DNA of 64,000 bases from Alopecurus myosuroides (lineage: Eukaryota > Streptophyta > Magnoliopsida > Poales > Poaceae): contig CM054057.1 in assembly GCA_028641055.1 (NCBI GenBank), positions 398,210,541-398,274,540 on the forward strand. The letters run 5' to 3'. The translations under genes and the position numbers were made by a program. Each line of letters starts with the position of its first letter. Position 1 is the stretch's first letter. Shown in pieces: positions 10,744 to 23,162 of this stretch. The notes below the pieces were generated by a model. The model saw only the letters and a list, made by a program, of their open reading frames with translations, was not told the origin of the DNA and ran no database searches.

Positions 10744-13700
10744 CCGCCCCCGAGCCTCAAACCCAGTGCACCATCTCCCCCTCGACTCACTGTCACTCCC
10801 CAAACCCAGCCAATGTTCCCGAGCTGCTCGCAATAGCGTGAATCGCCGGATTTCTTCCGCGGCCACCGCGGCAGGCCGAGGAGAAATACACCCTCCACAG
10901 ACCACCGCAGCCTCCACCACTACCCTAGACAAACTCCTCCACCTCCGTAACCCCCCCCTAAGCCACACCACCTCCCCTCGTTTGCAGAGAAGCCGAGAAC
11001 CTCGTCAGAGCCGCCGCGGCACCCGAGCACGTCACCGTCGATTGGAGTGGATCCGCGTCGTTGATGCTGTACCTCTACACTGCATCGACCACGCGAGACT
11101 TCCCCGACCGCTTCCCTTGGCCCTGCACCCCCCCTAGGTGAGCCTCGCTTGTCTCTCGCTGCCGGCCTCTGTGAATCTCGCCGGAGAAGAAATAGAAATA
11201 GGGAGAGAGAAAGGAGAGTGGCTGTGCGCCGTAGATCTCTGGATCTGCGGCCACGCTTAAACAGCGAAGCGGTACGCCCGTTCCCGCGCATCGCGGAAGC
11301 GAGGCGGGCCGCCGAGCGCAGTTGGGCCGCGCCCCTGGCGTTGACCAGCCCACTGCGCTGGTTTTTATTTCTTTTTCAAACTATTCAGGATCTGGCTGTT
11401 TACTTTATTCGAAAATGAAAATGTTAAACTCAACTATAAAATGTGCAAAAATTCACAGAGGTACCGGAACGAAATCTTGAACGATGACAGCAAGCTGATC
11501 TGGTTTTGGATGAACGATGAACAAATGAAAAATCATGAACTGAGGACTGTCAGTGAGAATGTTTAGGGCATAACTTTTTGATGGAATGTCTAAAATGAGC
11601 AAACTAAAATTCCTAGAGTAGATCCTGACTAGATCTACCAGTAGGGCTTGATCTCACCCCAAGGTGAGCTACCATTTTGAAATGGTATCCATTTTGGTAA
11701 AACACCAGTAGCATGTTCTATGAATTTTAGGATTTATTTTATAACACGTTTTGATGCAAATCCAATTGGATCTGTTAGATATTAGATAGATCTATGTATC
11801 CCTAGATTGGTGTAAATTTTTGAGCTCTACAATTAATTTGGTGACAGATCTAAGAAAATGCATGTTTCTGTTAAAAATAAAGTGAATAGTTTGATTTTGT
11901 AAATCATTGTTTGATTATGCCAATATGTTTTCTAGCATGTATAAGTGGTATGTTGAGTGTTATTAGATAGTTTTACTCAAAGAGAGCCCTTGACAAAAAT
12001 CCATGCATGTTTAGTATTTGTTTGAGTATTAAAATGAGCATAGTAGAAATCTCTAGTTTCATTTCATGAAATACTTGTGTTGGAATGTTTTGCTAGATTT
12101 TTATCCTAGTTATAGGAATGTTTTTACTTGGATCCAGTACCATTTTGGTACTGTTATTTACTTGTTTCCTCCTCTGTAAGCTACTTTGAATCTTTTAGGA
12201 ATGCATGCATAGGTTTGATTATTATTGCTAGTGTTAATGGTTTGCACTAGAATGGCTAGTTGCATTTTTGCACTATGAATTATTGGGTTTATACAAGATG
12301 GACCAGAGGCATAACACCTCTCAAATGGCATGGAAAACATAGTGGAACACCCACTGGTTCCATACCATTTGGTTGAAAAACAAACTAGCTCAACTATCGT
12401 AGTTGTGGTAGTAGTAGTGCATAATATTACTACTATTGATGCATGTTTGTGTGGGATATTTTTAGGAGCTTGTATATTCTTTTTATGAGTGTTTTTGCTT
12501 GATATATGTTGTGTTTGAGTCAAGTTGTTGGTTGGTAAGGTTCTGATAGGATGCTTTACTTTTCCTTTACGACGATAGAAAACGACGAGGACATAGTCGG
12601 GACAGGCGGGTACTACTACCATTCCTGTTGCGAGCAAGACCCGGATCCTCAGTGCTATTATATTCCCAATATATTTATGCATTCAAATACTTCTGAAGTT
12701 TCAAAACTTGTTTGCTAAAACTATTTTATTGAGTGAATACTATTACTACTACTCTATATATATTATGTATCACTTGCCATTAGTCAACTTGGTGTTACCA
12801 AGCCCTTAGCCACCATAAAGTATATAAATACCGTCTTAAACAATAACCTTGAGTCCCTAAGTGGACCACTTTAAAATGTGCTTTTGCAAAACAGAGATGG
12901 TTCTACAAGGAGATGATGGTGGAAAGGCGGGACCTTGTTCACCGAAGGAAAAACTGTGAAGGTGTTTTCAAATGTTTACAAAAGGCACATACCCTAGTCT
13001 TCGCTGGACAACCAAGATGTACTGCCACTCTACCCCTATATGGGTATGGGGCCTATCGAGATGCTTGAACTTGTTAGTGTATGTTTCATTCCAAAGTGTT
13101 ATAGAGAAGTTGATTCTCTGAACCGAAGTGTCGCTAGGAGGGTGTAACGGGACATACAAAGTGAGGGATTAAGTTACCCCCCGGAAGCGACAGCTGGGCC
13201 TCCTGACTAGGCAAGGCGGGACCTGATGCCGGGGAGACAACCCACCTGAAGGAATAAGCATATACTAGCTTGTGTCAGAGTGGACAGTTAGGATCAACTC
13301 TCTGGTGCTTGCATATCGCTTGTGTCGATCCATGTGTGGTCCATGGCAGAGTTTTGGATCTAGTGGAATGTGTACCACCTCTGCAGAGTAAAACTTTTCA
13401 GAATAGCCGAGCCCTCGGATATGGGCAGTTGAAAGGCCATGTAGCTAGTATTGTGCTGAGTTTTCAAAAGATGTTTTCAAAACAGAAGTGTTGTACCCGG
13501 AAGGTACCAATGAAGTTTGGACATGTTGTTCCAAGAAGTTTTGCAAAGAAAAAACTTCCTTTTGTAAAACAAGTTTACAAAACCTCTTGTACATGCGATA
13601 TCGACAAGAGAAAGAAAACTATATTATTTTCTTCTGAAGTATCTTCTTCAACAAAGATACAGATTAACATGACTGCAACTATGATGCCATCTTACATGAA

Positions 13701-14014
13701 CATCATTGGTAGCAAGCCCTATGTATGGCCTACCTATCTACCATATAAGCATGATGCATTTGTAAGTGTATGAAGGATGTCTTGTTGAGTACATTCAAAA
13801 GTACTCATTTGGTTTCTCCCCTGGTATATACTTGCCAGACTTTGAGGAGGTACCACCTGAGGAGGAATACGAGGAGGAGTACTATTCCGACGACTACGCG
13901 AACTAGGCCCGGCTCCCGGTCAGCAGCCTATTGGTGAAAGCTTGACATGGGCTATCTACGTTTATCTTCCGCTGTTTAGATGTTGTATGACTTTGCCTGT
14001 CCTGCGTGGCAGTG

Positions 14015-14020
14015 AATAAA
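14015..14020 (+). terminator. Poly(A) signal AATAAA in the 5' LTR
   Basis: AATAAA about 110 bp after the stop codon of the second acidic patch and 160 bp before the LTR end. The same signal is at 24654-24659 in the 3' LTR, where it would end the genomic transcript. Confidence 0.6.
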
Positions 14021-14184
14021 GACTTGTTCATGTGACGCTTGGCTTGTAAGACTGCTTTTATTCGTGTAATGGATATTGTATCTGCGTACCAATTTCGTAT
14101 GTTGTTCACGACTGATCTTCCCGGGATCGTGAATGTATGCATATGAGGGGTTCTGAACCTTCCGTTTTGGGGCCTCTACAATGT

Positions 14185-14196
14185 TGGTATCAGAGC
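14185..14196 (+). other. Tekay primer-binding site (tRNA-Met type)
   Basis: TGGTATCAGAGC, 4 bp after the LTR end; the perfect 12-base match primes minus-strand synthesis in this class of elements. Confidence 0.95.
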
Positions 14197-14411
14197 TATC
14201 CTGACCCTAGGAGCCCTTAGTTAGCATGGACGTCAACTAGTACTATATATATAATATACTCAAGTGATTAAAGTTTTAAAAGATTCTTACACCCATCTTC
14301 CCTATTTTCTCAAACTATACTTACATTAAGATTACATCATGTTCGACCTTAAAATTTTGCACGCTTGGACACTAACTCAACCTTACTTAAAATTTTGTGT
14401 AGAAGGATGTC

Positions 14412-15278
14412 ATGTACACGGAGGCTTGCCAGTTAGGACTGGCCAGGGACTTCCCTTTCCGCTTCGAGCGGCGACTCGTAGCGATGACCGAGCTGCTCGA
14501 CCGCCCCGTTCCCGAGCTTCGGGGAGGGGTGATCACTGGGTCCCCCATAGAGGGGGAATGGTTGGTGGAGTGTGTGATACGCCCTCCACTCACTACTCCT
14601 ACGGCGAAGGCGTTCTTCATCGCCACCGTAGAGCGCTCCTGGCAGGAGGGAGCAGTACGCGTGATCCAGGAGGCCATAGCGCGCCTGGCTCACCTTCGAG
14701 ACTACCGTTTCATAGGGACTTCCTATGAGTTCCTCGGGAGGAGGGACGAGACCGGCACACCTATGGCCGTGTCTCAGGACGTGACGGGTCTTGGCGTGCA
14801 CCAGGACGATATGGAGATCCTACTCCACCGCACCCAGCGTCGTCTTGACGACATGGGTATCTTGCAGCGTACCACCACCTCCGAGTGCCGTCTCCTCTGT
14901 ACCCATCTGGGGAAGACGATGATCGACTTAGAGACCGCGATTGCGCGATCCCATGCCTTGGAGAGGCAGTTACGGACCACCCGCCGGGCCCGTGACCGTC
15001 TCCACGCCAAGGTGGGATCCCTTCAGGAGGGCAACGCAACCCTGCGTGACCGCCTGAGGACCGCCAGGGAGGAGCTGGCCACTCGAGACTCCACTCTCGA
15101 GGGTTTAGAGGAGGAGAACTCCGAGCTCCGCAGGGAGAACGAGGACCTCCTCGTTGACGACGACATCCAGTCCGACGCAGAGGGCATGGATATGAGCGCA
15201 CAGAGCTTGCAGGAGGACGACGACGCCGTTGAGGAGGAGGACCCAGAGGAGCTCCTCTTCGACGTCGACAGCTTTTAG
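14412..15278 (+). CDS. Extra ORF ahead of gag (orf0-like), coiled-coil protein
   Basis: An intact 288-codon ORF between the primer site and gag, on the same strand, the only long ORF of the element without a stop. Residues 1-150 contain a FPFRFERRLVAMTELLDRP-type region and a mixed globular-looking part. Residues about 165-240 are rich in Arg, Glu and Leu with heptad spacing (ERQLRTTRRARDRLHAKV, then GLEEENSELRRENEDLL), a strong coiled coil. The last 45 residues are highly acidic. I recall extra ORFs named orf0 upstream of gag in rice elements RIRE3 and RIRE8, which supports a real conserved product; function unknown. It could be a structural or chaperone-like helper for gag, but that is inference. 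Confidence 0.75.
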   Translation: MYTEACQLGLARDFPFRFERRLVAMTELLDRPVPELRGGVITGSPIEGEWLVECVIRPPLTTPTAKAFFIATVERSWQEGAVRVIQEAIARLAHLRDYRFIGTSYEFLGRRDETGTPMAVSQDVTGLGVHQDDMEILLHRTQRRLDDMGILQRTTTSECRLLCTHLGKTMIDLETAIARSHALERQLRTTRRARDRLHAKVGSLQEGNATLRDRLRTAREELATRDSTLEGLEEENSELRRENEDLLVDDDIQSDAEGMDMSAQSLQEDDDAVEEEDPEELLFDVDSF

Positions 15279-15612
15279 CTAGTGGTATCACCTCTTAGCT
15301 ATAGAGTAGTGCTAGCTAGATGTACGCCGACCCCATAAGGCGAATCCCCCAATGTAGCTCTGAGGAGCGTAGTTGTGGTAGGTGTCTGTATGAGTGTTGT
15401 GCTATGTATGAACCCTATGCTTTTAGTATGATGTAGTCCTTAGGTGCTATGAACTTGATGAATCGTTTCAACCCCCAAAGCACAAATCACCAAAACAAAT
15501 TAAAATCACTCATCATAAACTACACTCCTTGTTGTTGCTAAAAGTTTTACCATGCCTAAAAACAAAACCTTAAGTCTTGCTGCATAGACTTACACATGTC
15601 TCAATAAACAGC
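15279..15612 (+). other. Spacer between orf0-like ORF and gag
   Basis: About 330 bp without an ORF. It carries many stops in all frames and two short ATG-led ORFs. A separate promoter or splice site is not evident, so gag may be reached from a spliced or reinitiated transcript. Confidence 0.4.
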
Positions 15613-16566
15613 ATGGCGCCACGTCGGGAACCACCGCCACCACCCCCACCGACCGTGGAGGCACTGCTGGCACTTTTGATGGAGGACCGTCAGGCCACTA
15701 GAGCCGAGAGTGCCGCCACAGTTGCTGCCCTGCAGCAGTTGGCCGCTACCAGCGCCAACAACAACAACCATGGCGAGGACAACGGAAATGGCGGGCGATC
15801 AAAGCTGAAGGTGTTTCAGCAGACAAACCCTCCGGTGTTCACAAAGATTGTGGAACCCCTGGACGCTGACGACTGGCTTCGCACCATCGCCAACGATCTA
15901 AAGGTGGCAGGAGTCGACGAAGGTGACAAGGTGCTCTTTGCTACCCACTTTCTTGCTGGGCCAGCAAGGACTTGGTGGGAGACCACCTGCGACACCGTCG
16001 CTCCTAACTATGTGTTCACCTGGGAGGACTTCTGCGTATGTTTCCGCAAGTATCACATCCCTCAGGGAGTGATGAGCATCATGAAGGACAAGTTCCTGAA
16101 GCTGAAACAGGGAGGCATGTCTGTGCCCAAATACTGGGAAGAGTTTACTCTGCTAGCCCGGTATGCACCAGATGAGGTCAATACTGAAGCCAAAAAGAAG
16201 GAAAGGTTTCTGAATGGACTGCATGATGAGTTGCAGTGTACCCTTGTGGTCATCCCCTTTGAGGATCTGGAATCACTCGCAGATGCCGCGATGATGATGG
16301 AACACAAGAGGCAGAATGTCTTTGAGAACCGTAAGAGGAAGATGCAGTTCCAAGGAGGACCAAGTGCACCCAGAAACCGCCCAACCCCTTATACCAGGCC
16401 GCCACCCCACAGGGCGCATACCTTTGCGCCAAGGAACCACCATAACAACCATAGCCACAACCACAACCACCACAACAGCCACAACAACCACCACCACAAC
16501 AACAACAACAACCGTGTGACATACACACCCAAGCCTGGTGGGAGTGGAAATGGGAATGGAAATTGA
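15613..16566 (+). pseudogene. Tekay gag (capsid), ended early by a TGA
   Basis: I chose the ATG at 15613 (MAPRREPPPPPP) because upstream codons in this frame contain no better start. A proline-rich N-terminus is followed by a retrotransposon gag/capsid domain (residues about 95-215: WWETTCDTVAP, then FRKYHIPQGVMSIMKDKF, then ERFLNGL) and a His/Asn/Thr-rich linker. The TGA at 16564-16566 cuts the protein before the zinc knuckle, which continues in the same frame downstream. Gag would assemble virus-like particles in the cytoplasm and package element RNA; this copy would yield a particle protein lacking its nucleic-acid-binding knuckle. Confidence 0.9.
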
Positions 16567-17355
16567 AACAAACCCAACCATGCTGCGAAGCCAACCCAAG
16601 GCACCAAACCTAGCTTAACCTGTTTCACCTGTGGCAAGGAAGGACATTTTGCATGGGAGTGCCCAACCAAGATGGCTGCATCAACCCAGAACAATGCTAC
16701 CAAGATGACTCATGCTTCAGCCCCCAAGAAGAGGATGATGACCATGGGATACCTGAATCACGTCACTGCGGAGGAAGTTCAGGATGCGCCAGACATGGTG
16801 ATGGGTACGTTTCCTGTCAACTCTGTACCTGTCGCAGTATTGTTTGATTCGGGTGCGTCGCATTCCTTTGTTACTGTGCCTTTTGCTGAGAAGAGTGGTA
16901 TGAAGCCTACCCGTATGCGTGACCCTATGTCAGTACAAATACCTGGAAACAAAACCCAAGCCCACTTCATTTGCAATGAGGTACCCATGGACATACAAGG
17001 GAAAACTTTTCATGCCAACCTCATAGTGCTGGGATCCCAAGGGATAGAGGTGGTACTAGGCATGAATTGGATGACCAAGTACCAAGGTGTGATTGATTGC
17101 ACCGGGAAGTCCATATCATTGACTTCCAGTGATGGGGAAAAAGTTGCCTTCGCCGCAACCAAGTCAAGGTCCGAGACCCACTGCCACACTGGTATAGCCA
17201 CACCTGCACTTGAGGAAGTTCCGGTAGTATGTGAATACCCGGATGTGTTTCCTGATGAACTACCCGGTATGCCGCCTGATCGGGATATCGAGTTTGTGAT
17301 TGAGTTGATACCCGGTACCGGACCTATAGCACAGAAACCGTACCGGATGCCCGAA
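16567..17355 (+). pseudogene. Tekay zinc knuckle and aspartic protease, ends at a frameshift
   Basis: Continues in the gag frame after the TGA. A CCHC zinc knuckle is at 16621-16668 (CFTCGKEGHFAWEC, spacing C-X2-C-X4-H-X4-C). A retropepsin-type protease follows with the active-site motif LFDSGASHSF near 16840-16870 and a second conserved block MNWMTKYQGVIDC. The protease-RT linker VVCEYPDVFPDELPG is at about 17225-17270. Near 17352-17356 one extra base shifts the frame, ending this ORF at 17364 while the RT homology resumes in the next frame. Confidence 0.9.
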
Positions 17356-19051
17356 GGAGCTTGATGAGTTGAAGAAGCAGCTGGAGGACATGTTAAGGAA
17401 AGGCCTGATTCGCCCTAGTGCATCACCATGGGGATCACCTGTCATTTTTGTGGACAAGCGGGACGGTTCCTCACGTCTATGTGTGGATTACCGTAAGTTG
17501 AATGATGTTACCATCAAGAACAAGTAACCGCTGCCCAAAATAGAAGACCTGTTTGACCAGCTAAATGGGGCAAGAATCTTCTCAAAGATCGATCTTCGTA
17601 CTGGTTATCATCAGTTGAAGGTTCGTGAGACTGATATTCCAAAGACCGCCTTCACCACACGTTACGGGTTGTATGAGTACACCGTAATGTCGTTCGGTCT
17701 AACCAATGCCCCCGCCTACTTCATGAATCTTATGAATAAGGTTTTCATGGAATGCTTGGACAAGTTTGTCGTGGTCTTCATTGACGACATTCTTATTTAC
17801 TCCAAGAGCGAAGCCGAACACGAAGAACATCTGAGGATTGTCCTCGGAACACTTCGATAGCATCAACTGTATGCTAAGTTCAGCAAGTGCCAATTCTGGC
17901 TGAAGGAAGTTGGATTTCTTGGACATGTGGTATCCGGAGGTGGAATCTCTGTTGACCCTGCTCTGGTTCAGTCTGTCGCTAATCGGGCTGCCCCGACTAA
18001 TCAGACTGAAGTCAGATCTTTTCTGGGATTAGCCGGATATTATCGCAAGTTTGTTCAAGGATTTTCCAGTATAGCCAGACCACTCACACAGTTGCTCAAG
18101 AAAGATAGCAAGTTCGTTTGGACGGACAAATGTGCTGAGAGTTTTCAAGAGCTGAAGAATCGATTGGTGACAGCCCCGGTACTCATCATGCCGGATGTCT
18201 CCAAGAGTTTCGATGTGTATTGTGATGCTTCTAAGCTTGGACTTGGGAGCGTTCTCATGCAAGAAGGAAAGGTCATCTCATTCATCTCACGCCAGTTGAG
18301 ACCTCATGAGATGAATTATCCTACCCATGACTTAGAGCTTGCTGCTGTTGTGCATGCTCTCAAATCATGGCGACATTTCCTTATCGGGAAAAGGTGTGAA
18401 ATCTATACGGATCATAAGAGTTTGAAGTATATCTTCACACAGCGTGAACTCAATATGAGGCAACGCCGTTGGATAGAAATCATCAAGGATTATGATCTCA
18501 GTATCCACTATCACCCTGGAAAGGCAAATGTTGTTGCGGACGCTCTTAGTCGAGAGCCGGTCTCTCTGAATTCCATGATCCAGATCAGACAACCGGAGTT
18601 GTGGAAAGAACTTGACCAGCTTGGTATCGAGGTGGTCAGCTATGGCATGTTGGAAGCCATGGATGTTCAACCGACTCTAGTTGATCAAATCAAGGAAGCC
18701 CAGAAGGGCCAGAAGAGCATTGAAGGAATAAAAACCCGCATGGAGAAAGAAGAAGTTGCCGGTTTTACCATTGATTCTGATGGAGTCTTATGGTATAAAG
18801 AACGTATTTGTGTTCCGGCTGAATCAGAGTTGAAGCAAACCATCATGACTGAGGCTCATGACACTTTGTACTCTATTCACCCTGGAGGAACCAAAATGTA
18901 TCAAGATTTGAAGGAAAGGTTTTGGTGGCACGGAATGAAACGGGATATTGCCTCGTTTATAGCCAAGTGCCATATTTGCCAGCAAGTGAAGGCTGGACAT
19001 CAACGTCCCGCTGGCTTGTTACAGCCACTACAAGTTCCTGTTTGTAAATGA
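17356..19051 (+). pseudogene. Tekay reverse transcriptase, RNase H and integrase zinc domain
   Basis: One reading frame after the shift, broken by TAA 17525-17527, TAG 17858-17860 and TGA 19049-19051. RT blocks: [20 protein letters not shown] (first catalytic Asp), [10 protein letters not shown], and FIDDILIYS (catalytic Asp pair). RNase H is at about 18205-18560 ([31 protein letters not shown]). The H2C2 integrase zinc domain follows at about 18850-18990 (HPGG, then CHICQQ). Substitutions at the two early stops look like single-base changes at conserved Tyr and Glu-like positions. Together these domains would copy RNA to DNA. Confidence 0.92.
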
Positions 19052-20122
19052 GATGAAGTTGGGATGGACTTTATTACTGGATTGCCGCGATCCAGTAGGG
19101 GAAATGATTCGATATGGGTAGTCGTTGACAGGCTCACCAAAGTTGCACACTTTATTCCTGTCAAGACCACATATCGGGGAGACCAGCTTGCTGATCTCTA
19201 TATTTCTCGCATAGTCAGCCTACACGGAGTTCCCAGCAGGATCGTGTCAGATCGAGGATCACAGTTCACATCTCGATTCTGGAAAAAGTTACACAAAGCT
19301 TTGGGAACCAAGCTAGCTTTTAGCACAGCCTATCATCCACAGACTGATGGACAGACAGAGCGTGTGAACCAAATCTTGGAGGACATGCTCCGTGCTTGTG
19401 TTTTGTCCTATGGAGTTAAATGGGAGGACTGTCTGCCATTCGCAGAGTTCTCCTACAATAACAGCTATCAGTCAAGCCTAGAGATGGCACCGTTTGAAGC
19501 ACTTTACGGTCGTAAATGTCGTACCCCTCTGAACTGGACTGAAACAGGAGATAGTCAGATCTTTGGAGTTGATACTCTAAAGGCTGCAGAAGAGCAAGTG
19601 CATTTAATCCGTGACCGTCTTAAAGCCGCACAATCACGCCAGAAGAGTTATGCGGACACAAAGCGTCGTGATGTCTCTTTCACTATCGGAGATTTCGTGT
19701 ACCTTCGTGTCACGCCACTCAAAGGGATGCAGCGTTTTCACGTCAAAGGAAAGCTCGCACCCCGATATATTGGCCCGTTTAAGATCCTAGCCCGTCGAGG
19801 AGAGGTATCTTATCAACTGGAGCTACCCGAAGAGCTGTCAGCCTTTCACGATGTCTTTCACGTGTCATTGCTCCGGAAGTGTCTTCAAGTACCTGAGCAG
19901 AACCTCACTTACGAAGACATTGACTTCAAGACCATTGACCTCAACGATGATTTGACCTACCGTGATCGACCCCTGCGGGTACTTGAGGAAAATGTTCGTG
20001 CTACCAGGAGGAATGCTTTCAAGTTCCTTAAGATTCAGTGGACGAATCATTCTGAGGAGGAAGCAACCTGGGAGCGTGAAGATTTTATCAGGAAAGAATT
20101 CCCTGGCTTCCTCAAAGACTAG
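19052..20122 (+). pseudogene. Tekay integrase core and chromodomain
   Basis: Same frame as the RT segment, directly after the TGA at 19049-19051, and open to its natural TAG at 20120-20122. The DDE triad is visible (VVVDRLTKVAHF; VSDRGSQF; TERVNQ). The C-terminal part has the GPFKIL and YQLELP motifs. The last 50 residues form a chromodomain (FLKIQWTNHSEEEATWE), which in chromoviruses directs integration toward particular chromatin. With no upstream methionine before 19064, this segment would be made only as part of the polyprotein. Confidence 0.92.
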
Positions 20123-20129
20123 GCCCGCG

Positions 20130-20165
20130 AATCTCGGGACGAGATTTTTTTAAGGGGGGGAGGTC
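20130..20165 (+). promoter_or_regulatory. Tekay inverted repeat and polypurine tract
   Basis: AATCTCG-GGA-CGAGATT (20130-20146) lies 8-25 bp after the pol stop and just before the purine tract AAGGGGGGGAGG (20152-20163), which primes plus-strand DNA at the 3' LTR boundary. Confidence 0.9.
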
Positions 20166-21349
20166 TGTCACACCCCAATTTTAGCACTCTTGTTTTCACA
20201 CAAGGAATCCAATTCTTGGAGCCAACAAAAACTTTTATGGCCCTTGTGTAATCCATCATGTTGTATTTGAGCTATGACTATCTATGCAAGCAAGCATTTC
20301 TTTTTAAAAGCAAACCACTTGTTTTCTGAGGTTCTGATCATTTTGAATTCTTTTCTATTTTTGCAATCCTTGGTACCCTAACTCAAAACCCATGTGGCAA
20401 TGTTGAAAACAACTTACATTTGAATATTGAGTCAAGTGGAACTAATAAAACAAAATAATCAAAGTGAAATCACAAAATTTCTCAAATAAAAACAAGCTTG
20501 AAAAACAAGCCTAGTAAGGGTTTTGCACCCTTGTTTTTCATAATATAAAAGTCCACATTGTGAGATTTTAAGTCATCAATGTGATCTTGAATATGTATAC
20601 TACAATTTGGATGACCTAGTTGGAAAAGTGGAATCACAAAAACAATGTTTTGCTTGATGGTTTTATGCTAAGAAATAAGGCAGAAAAGTGCCCTTTTGGA
20701 AAACAGTGCAAACAAACCAACCAGCCCTTTTTCCACTTATTTTTCACCAAACAAAGGTCACTCAAATTTAAATCTTTTTGCTGTTTTGAAAAGTACTAAA
20801 GATGCTTAACAGAACCATGCTTGGAAAACAAAATTTAAATAATTTTAAAAGCCTGAAAAACAACCCAACTTTCAGCTAACCCCTCTGGTTTTCTTAACAC
20901 TTAGTAGAATTTCAGTAACTGAAAGTTTTAACTGAATTTTGGATTCGGAAACAGTGAACTCGAGCCTTTTTCAAATGCTTGTATATTTTAGCTCAGTAAT
21001 TCTTTTTGAGCACGGATTGGGGCTTCTAGAAGCTGGCCCCAACCACTCCCTGCTCTGCACCTCAACTTGCATCGAGTTTGACTAATGGGAGAGAGAGGGA
21101 GGTGACTTCAGGGAGGAGAGAAACGGGAGGGAGGGATGGGCGCCTGACAGGCTGCTCCCTATCCCGAGCCACAGTGGCGTTCTCCCGTGCAATCCGCGCC
21201 CTGGCACGATGCAAGTGGTCGTCGAGCACACCTAGTCGAGTTGGAACCTCCCACGGGCCCGGAGAGAGCAACCCTGGTCGTGCCAGAGCGTGCACGAGCT
21301 CGCCGCGGGAGCACGGACACGCCTGAGCGTGCACCACCGTCGCCAGCTC

Positions 21350-21357
21350 TATATAAA
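21350..21357 (+). promoter_or_regulatory. TATA box of the Tekay 3' LTR
   Basis: TATATAAA, identical context to 10736-10743. It could drive transcription into flanking DNA to the right. Confidence 0.7.
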
Positions 21358-23162
21358 CTGCCCCCGAGCCTCAAACCCAGTGCACCATCTCCCCCTCGAC
21401 TCACTGTCACTCTCCAAACCCAGCCAATGTTCCCGAGCTGCTCGCAATAGCGTGAATCGCCGGATTTCTTCCGCGGCCACCGCGGCAGCCCGAGGAGAAA
21501 TACACCCTCCACAGACCACCGCAGCCTCCACCACTACCCTAGACAAACTCCCCCACCTCCGTAACCCCCCCTAAGCCACACCACCTCCCCTCGTTTGCAG
21601 AGAAGCCGAGAACCTCGTCGGAGCCGCCGCGGCACCCGAGCACGTCACCGTCGATTGGAGTGGATCTGCGCTGTTGCTGCTGTACCTCTACACTGCATCG
21701 ACCACGCGAGACTTCCCTGGCCGCTTCCCTTGGCCCTGCACCCCCCCCAGGTGAGCCTCTCTTGTCTCTCGCCGCCGGCCTCTGTGAATCTCGCCGGAGA
21801 AGAAATAGAAATAGGGAGAGAGAAAGGAGAGTGGCTGTGCGCCGTAGATCTCTGGATCTGTGGCCACGCTTAAACGGCGAAGCGATACGCCTGTTCCCGC
21901 GTGTCGCGGAAGCGAGGCGGGCTGCCGAGCGCAGTTGGGCCGCGCCCCTGGCGTTGACCAGCCCACTGCGCTGGTTTTTATTTCTTTTTTAAACTATTCA
22001 GGATCTGGCTGTTTACTTTATTCGAAAATGAAAATGTTAAACTCAACTATAAAATGTGCAAAAATTCACAGAGGTACCGGAACGAAATCCTGAACGATGA
22101 CAGCAAGCTGATCTGGTTTTGGATGAACGATGAACAAATGAAAAATCATGAACTGAGGACTGTCAGTGAGAATGTTTAGGGCATAACTTTTTGATGGAAT
22201 GTCTAAAATGAGCAAACTAAAATTCCTAGAGTAGATCCTGACTAGATCTACCAGTAGGGATTGATCTCACCCCAAGGTGAGCTACCATTTTGAAATGGTA
22301 TCCATTTTGGTAAAACACTAGTAGCATGTTCTATGAATTTTAGGATTTATTTTATAACACTTTTTGATGCAAATCCAATTGGATATGTTAGATATTAGAT
22401 AGATCTATGTATCCCTAGATTGGTGTAAATTTTTGATCTCTACAATTAATTTGGTGACAGATCTAAGAAATGCATGTTTCTGTTAAAAATAAAGTGAATA
22501 GTTTGATTTTGTAAATCATTGTTTGATTATGCCAATATATTTTCTAGCATGTATAAGTGGTATGTTGAGTGTTCTTAGATAGTTTTACTCACAGAGAGCC
22601 CTTGACAAAAATCCATGCATGTTTAGTATTTGTTTGAGTATTAAAATGAGCATAGTAGAAATCTCTAGTTTCATTTCATGAAATACTTGTGTTGGAAGGT
22701 TTTGCTAGATTTTTATCCTAGTTATAGGAATGTTTTTACTTGGATCCAGTACCATTTTGGTACTGTTATTTACTTGTTTCCTCCTCTGTAAGCTACTTTG
22801 AATCTTTTAGTAATGCATGCATAGGTTTGATTATTATTGCTAGTGTTAATGGTTTGCACTAGAATGGCTAGTTGCATTTTTGCACTATGAATTATTGGGT
22901 TTATACAAGATGGACCAGAGGCATAACACCTCTCAAATGGCATGGAAAACATAGTGGAACACCCACTGGTTCCATACCATTTGGTTGAAAAACAAACTAG
23001 CTCAACTATCGTAGTTGTGGTAGTAGTAGTGCATAATATTACTACTATTGATGCATGTTTGTGTGGGATATTTTTAGGAGCTTGTATATTCTTTTTATGA
23101 GTGTTTTTGCTTGATGTATGTTGTGTTTGAGTCAAGTTGTTGGTTGGTAAGGTTCTGATAGG

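Larger units (their letters stand above)
9554..14180 (+). repeat. Tekay element 5' LTR (4627 bp)
   Basis: Unusually long LTR. U3 runs to about 10760, with an AT-rich first half and a GC-rich promoter-proximal part. A TATA box lies at 10736-10743, a CT-rich leader follows, and a donor-like TAG/GTGAGC is near 11138. Two acidic coding patches occur at about 12555-12650 and 13839-13906, and AATAAA at 14015. Relative to the 3' LTR it lacks 27 bp near 12650, which removes a candidate splice donor. A 167-codon ORF at 13270-13773 recurs in both LTRs but shows no recognisable domain. Confidence 0.95.

Noticed and set aside
10448..11418. Cluster of 80-150-codon ORFs, repeated at 21062-22093
   Set aside because: They recur only because the LTRs are duplicates. 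They straddle the TATA box and leader, and several frames on both strands are open, as expected for GC-rich DNA.
13270..13773. 167-codon ORF, also at 23912-24412
   Set aside because: Falls inside the candidate LTR intron; conserved only as an LTR copy. No domain seen, so not called a gene.
16250..16703. Minus-strand Val/Cys/Leu-rich ORFs of 104-114 codons
   Set aside because: Antisense shadow of the His/Asn-rich repeat in gag.
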